From: Pinibacter sp031553495
GTDB taxonomy: Bacteria; Bacteroidota; Bacteroidia; Chitinophagales; Chitinophagaceae
Assembly (NCBI GenBank): GCA_031553495.1
Contig: JAVBLN010000024.1
Coordinates: forward strand, 240,656-304,655
Direction of reading: 5' to 3'
Length of the DNA: 64,000 nucleotides
In this document: in pieces, positions 1 through 8,067 of the stretch
Layout: each line of letters opens with the position of its first letter
How positions within the stretch are numbered: the stretch's first letter is position 1
The notes under the pieces: generated by a model
Told to the model about the DNA's origin: nothing
Databases searched by the model: none
The model's input: the letters and a program-made list of their open reading frames with translations, nothing else
Translations under genes and position numbers: made by a program

Positions 1-540
1 GACGAAGAAGACGGGTATGACGAAGCATTGGTTCTTTACGACCGGTTGTTTATTGATGATGAATTTCAGTTGTGCTGGGCAAAATTCAAACCCGGCGTTA
101 AACTATTTTTTGTTAATGACAGTTGTTGCAACGGCACGGTTACCAGGGTTAGTCCGCACTGGGATGATTCCGCTGAAATAAGTCCCCGTCCTATTTTACG
201 CGGAATTGACAGATACCAGTCGGCCATTGATTTTGAAAAGAACATTTCCTATTTTCAAAATATTAAATCAAACAGCGTAGCACAAAAACCTGTGTGTTCC
301 ATCATTCACATCGGGGCCTGCCAAGACGATCAATTTGCGGATGACGGCTCTGTTACAGAAATAAATGGCAAATTCACAACAACAGTTAAGGAGCTTTTAG
401 AAATAAATTCCGATTATACTTATAAATCATTTTATGAGAAATTGAAATTACAAATGCCGCCGTGGCAATCACCCAATTGGGACACACAAGCCGGTGTGTT
501 TAATGAAGATTTCGAAAAATCGAGGTTACTGGAAATATGA
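1..540 (+). CDS. Caspase-like protease (peptidase C14 / metacaspase type), C-terminal part
   Basis: Frame 1 is open from the first base of the window, so the gene starts upstream and only about 179 C-terminal residues are seen. Two features point to a caspase-fold cysteine protease. One is the strand-end motif VNDSCCNGT, in which the first Cys of DSC is the expected nucleophile. The other is the later stretch HIGACQDDQFADDG, which matches the ISACQDxQxAxD-type motif after the active site in bacterial metacaspase-like proteins. The catalytic His would lie before the window. The remaining C-terminal part (KSFYEKLKLQMPPWQSPNW) resembles the end of stand-alone caspase domains, so little or no extra domain follows. 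Bacterial caspase homologues act as arginine- or lysine-directed proteases, sometimes in signalling or defence; the partner cannot be judged here. The downstream gap holds repeats, not a partner gene. Confidence 0.75.
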   Translation, partial: DEEDGYDEALVLYDRLFIDDEFQLCWAKFKPGVKLFFVNDSCCNGTVTRVSPHWDDSAEISPRPILRGIDRYQSAIDFEKNISYFQNIKSNSVAQKPVCSIIHIGACQDDQFADDGSVTEINGKFTTTVKELLEINSDYTYKSFYEKLKLQMPPWQSPNWDTQAGVFNEDFEKSRLLEI

Positions 541-586
541 TTCACGAAAAATAATGTTAGCGTGAGTATTGATTTTCTATTTATAG

Positions 587-657
587 GCCCAGCAACAGTG
601 CCCTGATTAAACATCGTTGTGTCACTCACTTGTACTGTAGTAATGCTATTGAGCAAG
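587..657 (+). repeat. Repeat A copy 1
   Basis: Core TTGTGTCACTCACTTGT is intact, and half 2 ends in ATGCTATTGAGCAAG. Half 1 is degraded (the GCTACTATTAAG part is replaced by ccctgattaaac). It faces copy 2 across 246 bases. Confidence 0.9.
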
Positions 658-659
658 AG

Positions 660-720
660 GGCAGTTGACAGTTGGCAGTAGAGAAATCAGAAATCAAAAG
701 TCAGAGATCAAAAGTCAGGT
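660..720. repeat. Heptad tract (7-bp degenerate tandem)
   Basis: Reads as consecutive 7-mers: GCAGTTG, ACAGTTG, GCAGTAG, a 2-base break, then AAATCAG, AAATCAA, AAGTCAG, AGATCAA, AAGTCAG. It begins directly at the half-2 end of repeat A copy 1. Confidence 0.85.
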
Positions 721-732
721 CAGTGTTTTTTA

Positions 733-867
733 GCCACAAGGTTCACCAGGAAAGCACAAGGTACATAAGGGTTTGCTGAATAGCTGCCACCCTTGTGTAC
801 CTCGTGCCTCTATTGTGCCCCTTGTGATTAAACAACTAAAAAATGTCTACTTTTTTCAGGACATGAC
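733..867 (+). repeat. Repeat B copy 1: large imperfect hairpin plus CTGAAAAAAGTAGACA-type tail
   Basis: Bases 733-827 form an imperfect palindrome. CCACAAGG near the left end pairs with CCTTGTG near the right end, and GCACAAGGTACATAAGGG pairs with CCCTTGTGTACCTCGTGC around a loop containing TTTGCTGAATAG. A tail follows with AATGTCTACTTTTTTCAGG and ACATGACA. The same parts recur at 25434-25612 in the opposite orientation, and the tail alone recurs at 30083-30147. There is no coding capacity, so a MITE-like or decayed element is possible. Confidence 0.75.
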
Positions 868-873
868 AAAAGT

Positions 874-904
874 ACTCATTACTCAAAACTCATTACTCAT
901 AACT
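874..904. repeat. Heptad tract
   Basis: 7-mers ACTCATT, ACTCAAA, ACTCATT, ACTCATA run directly into the half-2 end of repeat A copy 2. The same words recur at 11483, 25681, 28340 and 28452. Confidence 0.85.
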
Positions 905-975
905 TGTTGAATAGCATTACTACCGCACAAGTGAGTGACACAACGATGCTTAATAGTAGCACTACCGCCGGTCAA
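904..975 (-). repeat. Repeat A copy 2
   Basis: Near-consensus copy: ACAAGTGAGTGACACAA core, both half-repeats intact, and the ACCGCCGGT edge followed by an A run. Inverted relative to copy 1. Confidence 0.95.
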
Positions 976-1196
976 CAAAAAATTTGCCGGCACACTTCGT
1001 ATGTTGAACAAAATATAACAGTAAAAAAATTGGCAATTAAATTAATATGTGAATCCTGAAAGCAATCGGCCATTCTGTTTTAGTCCAAACTTTACAAACT
1101 TTTTTTGTAAAAGTTATTGATTACATTATTATCTTCATGCTATCCCTTCAAATAACTGATTTTTATTAATACTAATTTATAAAACCCGCCTTAATT

Positions 1197-3104
1197 ATGA
1201 GTACGGTTGACACATTGGAAAAAATTCCGGTTAAGATCTTTAGTTCATTAAGAGATGGTTCAAAATTTATTGCCGCGCAAATTGCCGATACTATTAAAGA
1301 AAAAGAGGCAAAAGGTGAAAAGTGCGTTTTAGGTCTTGCTACAGGCTCATCGCCTAAAACTTTGTATGCCGAGCTTGTACGCCTGCACAAAGAAGAAAAA
1401 CTAAGTTTCAAAAACGTTATCACCTTTAACCTTGATGAATATTACCCGTTGGATAATGACGCGCTTCAAAGCTATAACCGCTATATGAAGGAACATTTGT
1501 TTGACCATGTGGATATTGACCCGGCACATACACACATCCCTGATGGCGAAATTGCTAAAGATGATGTTAAAAAATATTGCGCAGATTATGAAGCCGAAAT
1601 TGAAGCCGCCGGAGGTATTGATATTCAAATTTTGGGTATTGGTAATAACGGCCACATTGGTTTTAATGAGCCGGGCAGCAGCCGCTTTTCAAAAACCCGG
1701 CTGATACCTCTGGAGAATTCTACCCGCATTGCCAACTCGCAGGAGTTTCAAAATATTTCCAAAGTACCACGCCTTGCCATTACTATGGGCATCGATACCA
1801 TTTTTAAAGCCCGCAAAGTAATTTTAATGGCCTGGGGACAAATGAAAGCGCCTGTTATTCAAAAAGCGGTGGAAGGCAACGTTACAGAGCAAATTCCCGC
1901 GTCACTCCTGCAGGAGCATGATGACGTAACGTTTGTGCTTGATGAAACGTCCGCGTCTGATCTCACCAGGTTTAAATCGCCGTGGCTGAGTGGTGAAATT
2001 GACTGGACCCCGGGAATGATCAAAAAAGCAGTGGTTACGCTGGCGCTTAAATTGCAAAAACCCATACTAAGCCTAACCAATACCGACTATAGCGATAATG
2101 GCCTTAGTGAACTATTGGTAGAAAGAGGTGATGCATACGAAATAAACCTGCAGGTTTTTTACATGTTGCGCGATAGCATTACAGGATGGCCCGGTGGAAA
2201 GCCTAAAGCCATAATACCCGCCCATCCTGAGCGTTCGGAGCCTTATCCTAAAACATGCCTTATTTTTTCACCACATCCCGATGATGATATCATAAGCATG
2301 GGCGGCACATTTATGCGTCTTCACGACCAGGGGCATCATGTGCATGTGGCGTACCAAACCAGTGGCAATATTGCCGTAACGGACGAATTTGTTACACGCT
2401 TTATTGATTTTGCTGTTGGCTTTGAAGAAATAGCCGGCGTTGACAATACTGTTTCGCAAAATATACTGGAAGAGGCTACTCAATTTCTCGCCACCAAAAA
2501 ACAAAGTCAGAGCGACACGCCGCAGATCCGCTCTATTAAAGGCCTGATAAGACGTTGCGAAGCAAAAGCAACCTGTCAATATGTGGGTTTGAAAAAAGAC
2601 CAGATCCATTTCCTTAATCTTCCTTTTTACGAAACGGGCAATATTGAAAAGAAACCGATGGGCGAGGAAGACATCAGGATCACAATGGAATTACTTCGTA
2701 AAGTAAAACCGCACCAGGTATTTTGTGCCGGCGATCTTGCAGATCCGCATGGCACGCATAAGGTATGCCTTGATATTGTTTTTGAAAGTTTGCGCAGGCT
2801 GAAAGCCGCCGGTGACGAGTGGTTGAAGGACTGCTGGGTATGGCTCTACAAGGGCGCATGGCAGGAGTGGTATATTGATGAAATTGAAATGGCCATTCCA
2901 ATGAGTCCCGACCAGGTAATGAAAAAAAGGTTTGGCATTTTCATGCATCAGTCTCAAAAAGATATGGTTCCATTTCAGGGTAGCGATAGCCGTGAATTCT
3001 GGCAAAGAGCGGAAGAACGCAACCGCCAAACCGCTGAACTATACGCCAAACTTGGCCTTACACACTATGCCGGCATGGAAGCATTTGTAAGATGGAACTT
3101 TTAG
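1197..3104 (+). CDS. Glucosamine-6-phosphate deaminase-like protein fused to a PIG-L (LmbE) deacetylase domain
   Basis: 635 residues with two domains. Residues about 12-265 are NagB-like: NLDEY (Asp80, the residue used for enolisation in NagB) and GIGNNGHIGFNEPGSS at 147-162. Residues about 353-600 are PIG-L/LmbE-like, with the metal-binding motif PHPDDD (359-364) and a later DPHGTHK. NagB-PIG-L fusions of this size are known in Bacteroidota and are annotated only as deaminase-like. In E. coli NagB the motif is GNDGH, and its Asp helps open the sugar ring. Here it is Asn151, while His153 and Glu158 are kept, so normal deaminase activity is doubtful. The likely substrate is an amino sugar or an N-acetylated sugar, which the PIG-L half would deacetylate. 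The ATG start follows an AT-rich leader without a Shine-Dalgarno sequence. The gene converges on the small subunit gene at 3223. Confidence 0.85.
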   Translation: MSTVDTLEKIPVKIFSSLRDGSKFIAAQIADTIKEKEAKGEKCVLGLATGSSPKTLYAELVRLHKEEKLSFKNVITFNLDEYYPLDNDALQSYNRYMKEHLFDHVDIDPAHTHIPDGEIAKDDVKKYCADYEAEIEAAGGIDIQILGIGNNGHIGFNEPGSSRFSKTRLIPLENSTRIANSQEFQNISKVPRLAITMGIDTIFKARKVILMAWGQMKAPVIQKAVEGNVTEQIPASLLQEHDDVTFVLDETSASDLTRFKSPWLSGEIDWTPGMIKKAVVTLALKLQKPILSLTNTDYSDNGLSELLVERGDAYEINLQVFYMLRDSITGWPGGKPKAIIPAHPERSEPYPKTCLIFSPHPDDDIISMGGTFMRLHDQGHHVHVAYQTSGNIAVTDEFVTRFIDFAVGFEEIAGVDNTVSQNILEEATQFLATKKQSQSDTPQIRSIKGLIRRCEAKATCQYVGLKKDQIHFLNLPFYETGNIEKKPMGEEDIRITMELLRKVKPHQVFCAGDLADPHGTHKVCLDIVFESLRRLKAAGDEWLKDCWVWLYKGAWQEWYIDEIEMAIPMSPDQVMKKRFGIFMHQSQKDMVPFQGSDSREFWQRAEERNRQTAELYAKLGLTHYAGMEAFVRWNF

Positions 3105-3228
3105 ATTTGAGATCTGAAATTTGAAATTTGAGATGCTTTGTTTCGAGCTTTCGGGAAAGTATGCGGACAGTGTTTTATTGCAAATCCTGCATAGAAGAAT
3201 CTCAAATTTCAAATTTCAAATCTCAAAT
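3105..3228. repeat. 30-bp inverted repeat made of heptads between convergent genes
   Basis: Arms at 3105-3134 and 3199-3228 are complementary at 29 of 30 positions around a 64-base spacer. Each arm is itself a 7-bp tandem (TTGAGAT, CTGAAAT, TTGAAAT, TTGAGAT). The left arm starts right after the stop of the NagB-like gene, and the right arm covers the stop codon of the minus-strand gene. It may act as a two-way transcription end, though it lacks the usual GC-rich stem. Confidence 0.8.
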
Positions 3229-3795
3229 CGCCCAAGCGTGTTCGCCTTTTTTATAAGGAATACAACTGTCGTATTTTCCGGGAGCGGATACATAACGCAA
3301 TGCTTTCGTAGCGCCAGGTTCCGAGGTAAAATACCCCCATACTGAAAGTTGCTTCATCATAGTTAAGTAATGAGGAGGCTTATTTCCTCTTTGCTTATCA
3401 TATTCTATGGCTACGGTATTAAGTCTTGTAAGTAATTCTGTTTTTTGCTCCGGACTTATTTTCATGAAGGTTTTACCAAATTGTTTCCTGCTTTCACTTT
3501 TCAATTCGCCAATGCCGGCCATAAATGCTTTTTGTTGCTGCTCCTCATAACAATCCGAAACTATAGTTTTCATAAACTCCCCTATCTTCACTTCTTTAGC
3601 GCCGGGAGACGAAGCGGTAGCAGGCAAAATTGTTTCGCCAACTTCATCAAGCAATGCGATTGTCTCTTCTGAAAAATTCAATCCGCCGGTAGGTTTAGCG
3701 CCGCTGTTAGCACATCCGCTTAAAAATAAATCAGCGCCAATTATAGTACCTCCAAAAACCAGCGCCACCTGCGACACAGCTTCTCTTCTAGTCAA
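3223..3795 (-). CDS. Gluconate 2-dehydrogenase subunit 3-like small subunit of a GMC dehydrogenase
   Basis: 190 residues. The N-terminus has a twin Arg (MTRREAVSQ, Arg3-Arg4), a hydrophobic run and a lipobox-like LSGC (Cys28), so export by Tat with possible lipid attachment is expected. The rest is helical and fits the gluconate 2-dehydrogenase subunit 3 family, the small partner that carries the flavin subunit across the membrane in such dehydrogenases. The GMC flavoprotein gene lies 279 bp upstream on the same strand, which supports the pairing. The start codon is TTG: an in-frame TAG lies two codons before it and no ATG precedes the signal peptide. The repeat A copy and heptads in the gap to the GMC gene make tight co-transcription uncertain. 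Confidence 0.8.
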   Translation of the reverse strand: MTRREAVSQVALVFGGTIIGADLFLSGCANSGAKPTGGLNFSEETIALLDEVGETILPATASSPGAKEVKIGEFMKTIVSDCYEEQQQKAFMAGIGELKSESRKQFGKTFMKISPEQKTELLTRLNTVAIEYDKQRGNKPPHYLTMMKQLSVWGYFTSEPGATKALRYVSAPGKYDSCIPYKKGEHAWAI

Positions 3796-3796
3796 A

Positions 3797-3838
3797 ATCT
3801 AATAATTGAATTATTGAATAATTGAATGATTGATTCAA
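3797..3838. repeat. Degenerate tandem tract, period about 8
   Basis: Units ATTGAATT, ATTGAATA, ATTGAATG, ATTGATTC just upstream of the TTG start of the small subunit gene. The tract is partly self-complementary. Its period is 8 rather than 7, unlike most tracts in the window. Confidence 0.7.
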
Positions 3839-3912
3839 CGTTAAATCCTTACATTCTTTATTAAAACTGTTTATTTTCCGGCAGTTGGTGTGCCACCGCA
3901 CAAACTCCCACT

Positions 3913-3983
3913 TTGCCCAATAGCATTACTACCGTACAAGTGAGTGACACAACGATGTTTAATAGTAGCACTACCGCCGGTCC
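3913..3983 (-). repeat. Repeat A copy 3
   Basis: Near-consensus copy between the GMC gene and its small subunit gene. Core ACAAGTGAGTGACACAA is intact, and ACTACCGCCGGT is followed by an A run. Confidence 0.95.
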
Positions 3984-4074
3984 AACAAAAAAAATTACAC
4001 ATTCCTATCACCACGCATTTTCAAATCCCCCCACATTTTCAAATTAATTCCCTCATTTTCACATTTCCACATTA

Positions 4075-5754
4075 CTATAGGTTTCCTTTTTTCAACTCTT
4101 TCACTGCATAATCCGCGGCCCGTGCCGTGAATGCCATGTATGTTAAAGATGGATTTACGCAACTGGCGGAAGGCATAAATGAGCCATCGGTAACAAATAC
4201 ATTTGGCGCATCCCATACCTGGTTCCATTTATTAAGCACAGATGTTTTGGGATCATTACCCATTCTGGCTGTGCCCATTTCATGAATGCCGCGGCCCGGA
4301 GTTCCATCACCATCATGACCGCTTACATCTTTTAAGCCAACCGCGGAAAGCATTTCTTTTGCGTCCTCCAGTATATCTTTACGCATCTTCAATTCATTTT
4401 CCTTCAGCTCGCAATCTATAGCCAATACATTCAAACCCCACTTATCTTTTTTATTATTGTCCAGTGTCACTTTATTTTCATGATACGGAAGCATTTCGCC
4501 AAAGCCTCCCAAACTCATCCACCACGAACCCGGCTCGCTAAGCGCTTCCTTTAAAGCCACGCCAATTCCGAGCGCATCCCTATTTCTACCCCATCCTTCA
4601 CGGCCTGCGCCACCTTGGTAACCAAAGCCGCGCAAATAATCTCTTTTTTCCCCAAATAAATTTCTGAAGCGGGGAATATATATTCCATTAGGCCTCCGGC
4701 CAAAATAGTATTTATCTTCAAATCCTTCCGCTCTTCCGCGGGCTCCCACGCCAAGGTGATGATCCATCAGGTTGTGACCCAGCTCGCCGCTGCTACTTCC
4801 TAATCCGCCCGGCCAAATATCGGTGGCAGAGTTCATTAATACCCAAGTGGAGTTTAATGTGGATGCATTAAGGAAAATAATCTTCGCGTTATAAACCTGT
4901 GTTTTATTAGTTAAGGCATCCAATACCTCAACGCCTGTGGCCTGTTTTTTATCTTTATCGTATAATATCCTGGTAACAATGCTGTCGGGTTGCAAAGTAA
5001 GTTTACCCGTTTTCATTGCAGCAGGCAAGGTGGAAGACTGTGTACTAAAATAGGCGCCAAATAAGCATCCCAGCCAGCATTTGGAGCGGTATTGGCATTT
5101 TACCCGGGATTCTATAGGCGCAGTAAGATTGGCAACGCGGCCAATGATCATTCTGCGCTGATCATTGTAATGTTTTTTTAGTTTCGCAGCCACATCTTTT
5201 TCCACGCAGTTCATTTCCATTGGCGGCAAAAATTTCCCGTCAGGAAGTTGCGGTAGTCCTTCAATGCTGCCACTTATACCGGCAAATTTTTCCACATAAT
5301 CATACCAGGGAGCTATTTCTTTGTACCGCACCGGCCAGTCAACGGCAATACCTTCTTTTGCATTTGCTTCAAAATCAATATCGCCCAACCGGTAGCTTTG
5401 GCGGCCCCAGGTAAGAGAACGACCGCCAACCATATAGCCACGAAACCAATCGAAGCGTTTTATTTCGGTGTACGGACTTTCCTTTTCATTTACCCAAAAA
5501 TCGAGATTGGTTTCATTTAAAGGATAATCTCGTTTTAAAACAGGGTACTCTTTTTTCATTTTAAGCGTAGGCGATCCACGATGCGGAAAATCCCAGGCTT
5601 CTTTGTTTGCGTTTACATAATCTTTAATATGTTCCACATTGCGACCACGCTCCAGCATTAAAACAGTAAGGCCTTTTTCCGTTAACTCTTTTGCAGCCCA
5701 ACCACCACTTATACCCGAGCCTACCACTATCGCATCATAGGTCTGATCTGCCAT
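4075..5754 (-). CDS. GMC-family FAD-dependent sugar/glycoside dehydrogenase, catalytic subunit
   Basis: 559 residues. The N-terminal FAD-binding motif is VVGSGISGGWAAKEL, followed by MLERG at the end of the second strand. GGRSLTWGRQSYR is the GMC signature region that contacts the flavin. Near the C-terminus HEMGTARMG supplies the catalytic His, and the NPSLT segment supplies the second active-site residue. There is no signal peptide, so export would depend on the Tat-bearing small subunit encoded downstream (3223-3795), as in known glucoside 3-dehydrogenase and gluconate dehydrogenase complexes. Together with the TIM-barrel and DUF1080 genes upstream, a role in oxidising a sugar hydroxyl to a ketone (glucoside 3-dehydrogenase-like) is inferred. 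The ATG at 5754 is preferred over the TTG two codons earlier. Confidence 0.85.
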   Translation of the reverse strand: MADQTYDAIVVGSGISGGWAAKELTEKGLTVLMLERGRNVEHIKDYVNANKEAWDFPHRGSPTLKMKKEYPVLKRDYPLNETNLDFWVNEKESPYTEIKRFDWFRGYMVGGRSLTWGRQSYRLGDIDFEANAKEGIAVDWPVRYKEIAPWYDYVEKFAGISGSIEGLPQLPDGKFLPPMEMNCVEKDVAAKLKKHYNDQRRMIIGRVANLTAPIESRVKCQYRSKCWLGCLFGAYFSTQSSTLPAAMKTGKLTLQPDSIVTRILYDKDKKQATGVEVLDALTNKTQVYNAKIIFLNASTLNSTWVLMNSATDIWPGGLGSSSGELGHNLMDHHLGVGARGRAEGFEDKYYFGRRPNGIYIPRFRNLFGEKRDYLRGFGYQGGAGREGWGRNRDALGIGVALKEALSEPGSWWMSLGGFGEMLPYHENKVTLDNNKKDKWGLNVLAIDCELKENELKMRKDILEDAKEMLSAVGLKDVSGHDGDGTPGRGIHEMGTARMGNDPKTSVLNKWNQVWDAPNVFVTDGSFMPSASCVNPSLTYMAFTARAADYAVKELKKGNL

Positions 5755-5814
5755 GTCCAAATTTTGTTTTTATAGATACCAATTTATTTTGTCTGATGTT
5801 AGAGGATAGAAATC

Positions 5815-5839
5815 AGAAGTCAGAGATCAGAAGTCAGAT
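5815..5839. repeat. Heptad tract
   Basis: 7-mers AGAAATC, AGAAGTC, AGAGATC, AGAAGTC upstream of the GMC gene. The same words occur at 25320-25381 and 53017-53030. Confidence 0.8.
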
Positions 5840-5976
5840 TTCTTTCCTTATACCACATTATGCAAAAATACCCGGTTTATTATACTTACTAACAATTAAC
5901 CAATGTTAAAATTACAAGTATCCGTTTTTTGAATTATGAATTTTGCCTTTAAAATTTTATTTTTTGATTCCTCCCC

Positions 5977-6876
5977 TCACACATCGCATATTTCAATAGC
6001 TTTTTTTAATGATGCCATTTTATCTGTGGCTTTAGGTATAAACTCCTGAGCCACATAACCTTTAAAGTTCAGGTCTTTCACAGCTCTCATTATAGCAGGG
6101 TAATATAGTTCCTGCGTGTCGTCAATTTCATTTCGTCCCGGCACGCCGGCAGTATGAAAATGTCCAATATATTTTATATTATCCCTGATTGTTCTTATAA
6201 CATCACCTTCATCCACCTGCATGTGGTAAATATCGTACAGCAATTTGAAATTTTCTGTGGATAATCGTTTACACAATTCTACACCCCATGCCGTTCTATC
6301 GCACATATAATCTTTGTGATCTATTTTACTGTTAAGCAATTCCATGTGAACAACGATCCCGTTCTTTTCCGCGAGAGGTAACACTTTTTTTAGTCCCTCC
6401 ACGCAATTTTTCAAACCGGTTTCATCATCCATGCCATTACGATTTCCGCTAAATCCGATGACACTTTTGTAACCGGCTTTCACCATAAGCGGAATGATCT
6501 CAGTAAAATCCTTTACCAGGCGTGCGTGTTGACTTTTATCGGCCCAGCCTTTGGTTAAATTATTATCGCCGGCTGTGTAACACATGGAACTATGTACACC
6601 ATACTGCTGAAGCACCGGCCAATCGGCGGGCCCAACCAGGTCTATTGCGCTAAAACCAATCTTTTTTACAGCCTTGCAAAGGTCATCCAATTTCATCTTA
6701 TTAAAACACCAGCGGCAAACCGAGTGATTAATATTTCCTTTCAGCTTTTTTATTATACTCTCAGTTGCAACATTTGGCGAAGCAGCAAACGATGATATGA
6801 TATTGCCGCCTGCAATTACCGCCGCCGATCCGGCGACAATATTTTTTATAGCGTTCCTTCGGTTTGAATTTGACAT
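5977..6876 (-). CDS. Exported TIM-barrel isomerase/lyase, hydroxypyruvate isomerase-like
   Basis: 299 residues. The Tat-type leader MSNSNRRNAIKNIVAGSAA has Arg6-Arg7. The mature part is an AP-endonuclease-2/xylose-isomerase-like TIM barrel. The expected metal ligands are visible in order: Glu in VVHMELLNS, Asp in YDIYH, His in GHFHTAG, and Glu in VAQEF, the pattern of hydroxypyruvate isomerase. In an exported form beside a GMC dehydrogenase and a DUF1080 protein, a keto-sugar epimerase or a lyase acting on 3-keto-glycosides is more likely than a cytosolic hydroxypyruvate isomerase. The gene lies between the second TIM-barrel gene and the GMC gene, all on the minus strand, with a repeat A copy just upstream of its start. 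Confidence 0.8.
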   Translation of the reverse strand: MSNSNRRNAIKNIVAGSAAVIAGGNIISSFAASPNVATESIIKKLKGNINHSVCRWCFNKMKLDDLCKAVKKIGFSAIDLVGPADWPVLQQYGVHSSMCYTAGDNNLTKGWADKSQHARLVKDFTEIIPLMVKAGYKSVIGFSGNRNGMDDETGLKNCVEGLKKVLPLAEKNGIVVHMELLNSKIDHKDYMCDRTAWGVELCKRLSTENFKLLYDIYHMQVDEGDVIRTIRDNIKYIGHFHTAGVPGRNEIDDTQELYYPAIMRAVKDLNFKGYVAQEFIPKATDKMASLKKAIEICDV

Positions 6877-6960
6877 ATACTAATATTCTGAATTCACAAA
6901 ACCAATTGCCATCTACTATTACATTTCGAACAGTGTAATATTTGCACTTATTTTTTTGTT

Positions 6961-7028
6961 ACCGGCTTCATTGCTACTATTAAGCATCGTTGTGTCACTC
7001 ACTTGTGCGGTTGTAATGCTATTGAGCA
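6961..7028 (+). repeat. Repeat A copy 4
   Basis: Preceded by a T run. ACCGG edge, GCTACTATTAAGCATCG and the core are intact; half 2 reads CGGTTGTAATGCTATTGAGC. It lies in the gap between the two TIM-barrel genes, opposite to their direction. Confidence 0.95.
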
Positions 7029-7060
7029 AAAAGCAACATTCATTACAAATACAACCCTAT

Positions 7061-7090
7061 TATTAATTATTAATTAGTAATTATTAATTA
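7061..7090. repeat. AT-only heptad tract
   Basis: ATTAATT, ATTAATT, AGTAATT, ATTAATT: period 7 and partly palindromic. It overlaps the stop of the gene ending at 7088. Confidence 0.75.
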
Positions 7091-7939
7091 AATATTCAAT
7101 GCCTTCATATAAGCCGCATCCTCTCTTGCGCTATCGAGCGGAGTACTGTTATCGTATCTTTCCTGCTCTACGATAAAATACTCCATTCCGCACTTTTTAG
7201 CTTTGGTTAAAATGGCCGGGTAATCAATTTGCCCTTGCCCCAAAATGCAGGATGCGTCATGATCGTTTGGCGCGGCATTCTTTTTTCTGTCTTTTACATG
7301 TCCAAGCCTGAAACGTTTTTTATATTTTTTCAGGTATTCATCAATATTTGCGCCACCTACAATTACCCAATACATATCCAATTCAAAATCCACTGTATCG
7401 GGATTTGTATTATCCATCATTACTTCCTGTGGAATTTGTCCATCCAGCTTTTGAAAAGAATAGCCATGATTATGGTATGCGAAACGGATGCCGTTTTGGC
7501 GGCAAATTTCTCCTTTGGCATTAAATTCGTCGGCTATACGCTTGAAGTCGTCAATATTTTTTTGAGCGCCTTTGTAGGGGCATATTAAATACTTCATGCC
7601 AATAGCGGCCGCATCGGCTGCTTTCTTTTCAAAATTTTTGTTTATATCGCAATGGGTTGATACAAACTTCATGTTGAGATCATCCATATACTTTTTGAAC
7701 TCAAGCGGTTCCATTCCCCAGAACATTCCTTTTGGTCCTTCATACCCTTCCACCTGAGTATACCCAAATGAAGCCACTTGTTTTAAAACACCTTTAGGAT
7801 CGGCGGGCAACACATCCCTGAGGGTATAAAGCTGCAATCCGAAATCCTTTAATTTTTTTGGCTTTGCCATAATATCGCCAGATAGCGCAACACCTGCCGC
7901 TATCAGGCCGGAGGTTTTTATAAACTGCCTTCTGTACAT
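7088..7939 (-). CDS. Exported TIM-barrel sugar isomerase/epimerase family protein (candidate 3-keto-glycoside lyase)
   Basis: 283 residues from the ATG at 7939. The leader MYRRQFIKTSGLIAAGVALSG has the Tat-type Arg-Arg (3-4). The TIM barrel carries likely metal ligands in STHCDIN, YHNHGYSF, VDFELDMYW, LGHVKDRK and IVEQERY. The family is annotated as sugar phosphate isomerase/epimerase. Homologues of this secreted type in Bacteroides sit with Gfo/Idh/MocA and DUF1080 proteins, and some have been shown to cleave 3-keto-glycosides by elimination. The open frame extends 36 codons upstream, but that part is encoded by heptad repeats and reads as low-complexity sequence, so the internal ATG before the Tat signal was chosen. 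It is followed 211 bp downstream by the related gene at 5977. Confidence 0.8.
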   Translation of the reverse strand: MYRRQFIKTSGLIAAGVALSGDIMAKPKKLKDFGLQLYTLRDVLPADPKGVLKQVASFGYTQVEGYEGPKGMFWGMEPLEFKKYMDDLNMKFVSTHCDINKNFEKKAADAAAIGMKYLICPYKGAQKNIDDFKRIADEFNAKGEICRQNGIRFAYHNHGYSFQKLDGQIPQEVMMDNTNPDTVDFELDMYWVIVGGANIDEYLKKYKKRFRLGHVKDRKKNAAPNDHDASCILGQGQIDYPAILTKAKKCGMEYFIVEQERYDNSTPLDSAREDAAYMKALNI

Positions 7940-7944
7940 GTTGG

Positions 7945-8065
7945 ATTTAAAATTTGAAATTTGAAATTGTGGAGTGATAAGATGTTGTGAGTATTGAGTT
8001 GTGAGTTGTGAGTGATTAGTGAAAGACATTCTTAACTCATAACTCAAAACTCAATACTCAATACT
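7945..8065. repeat. Heptad tracts in inverted arrangement
   Basis: From 7987, TGAGTAT, TGAGTTG, TGAGTTG, TGAGTGA. From 8033, ACTCATA, ACTCAAA, ACTCAAT, ACTCAAT, ACTCACT. The two arms are complementary with about three mismatches over 28 bases. A further tract of AAATTTG-type words lies at 7950-7968. This fills the whole gap between the DUF1080 gene and the TIM-barrel gene downstream of it. Confidence 0.8.
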
Positions 8066-8067
8066 CA

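Larger units (their letters stand above)
541..1196. other. 656-bp intergenic repeat mosaic, no gene
   Basis: No convincing coding region. In order it holds repeat A copy 1 (+), a heptad tract, repeat B with its large hairpin, a second heptad tract, repeat A copy 2 (-), and about 200 bases of AT-rich sequence ahead of the next gene. The two A copies face each other and bracket the rest. Confidence 0.8.

Noticed and set aside
1172..1423. Minus-strand open frames inside the NagB-like gene and other large genes
   Set aside because: They are reverse-frame shadows of well-supported coding sequences.
7940..8047. 36 extra N-terminal codons of the TIM-barrel protein
   Set aside because: They are encoded by heptad repeats, give low-complexity sequence and would bury the Tat signal peptide.
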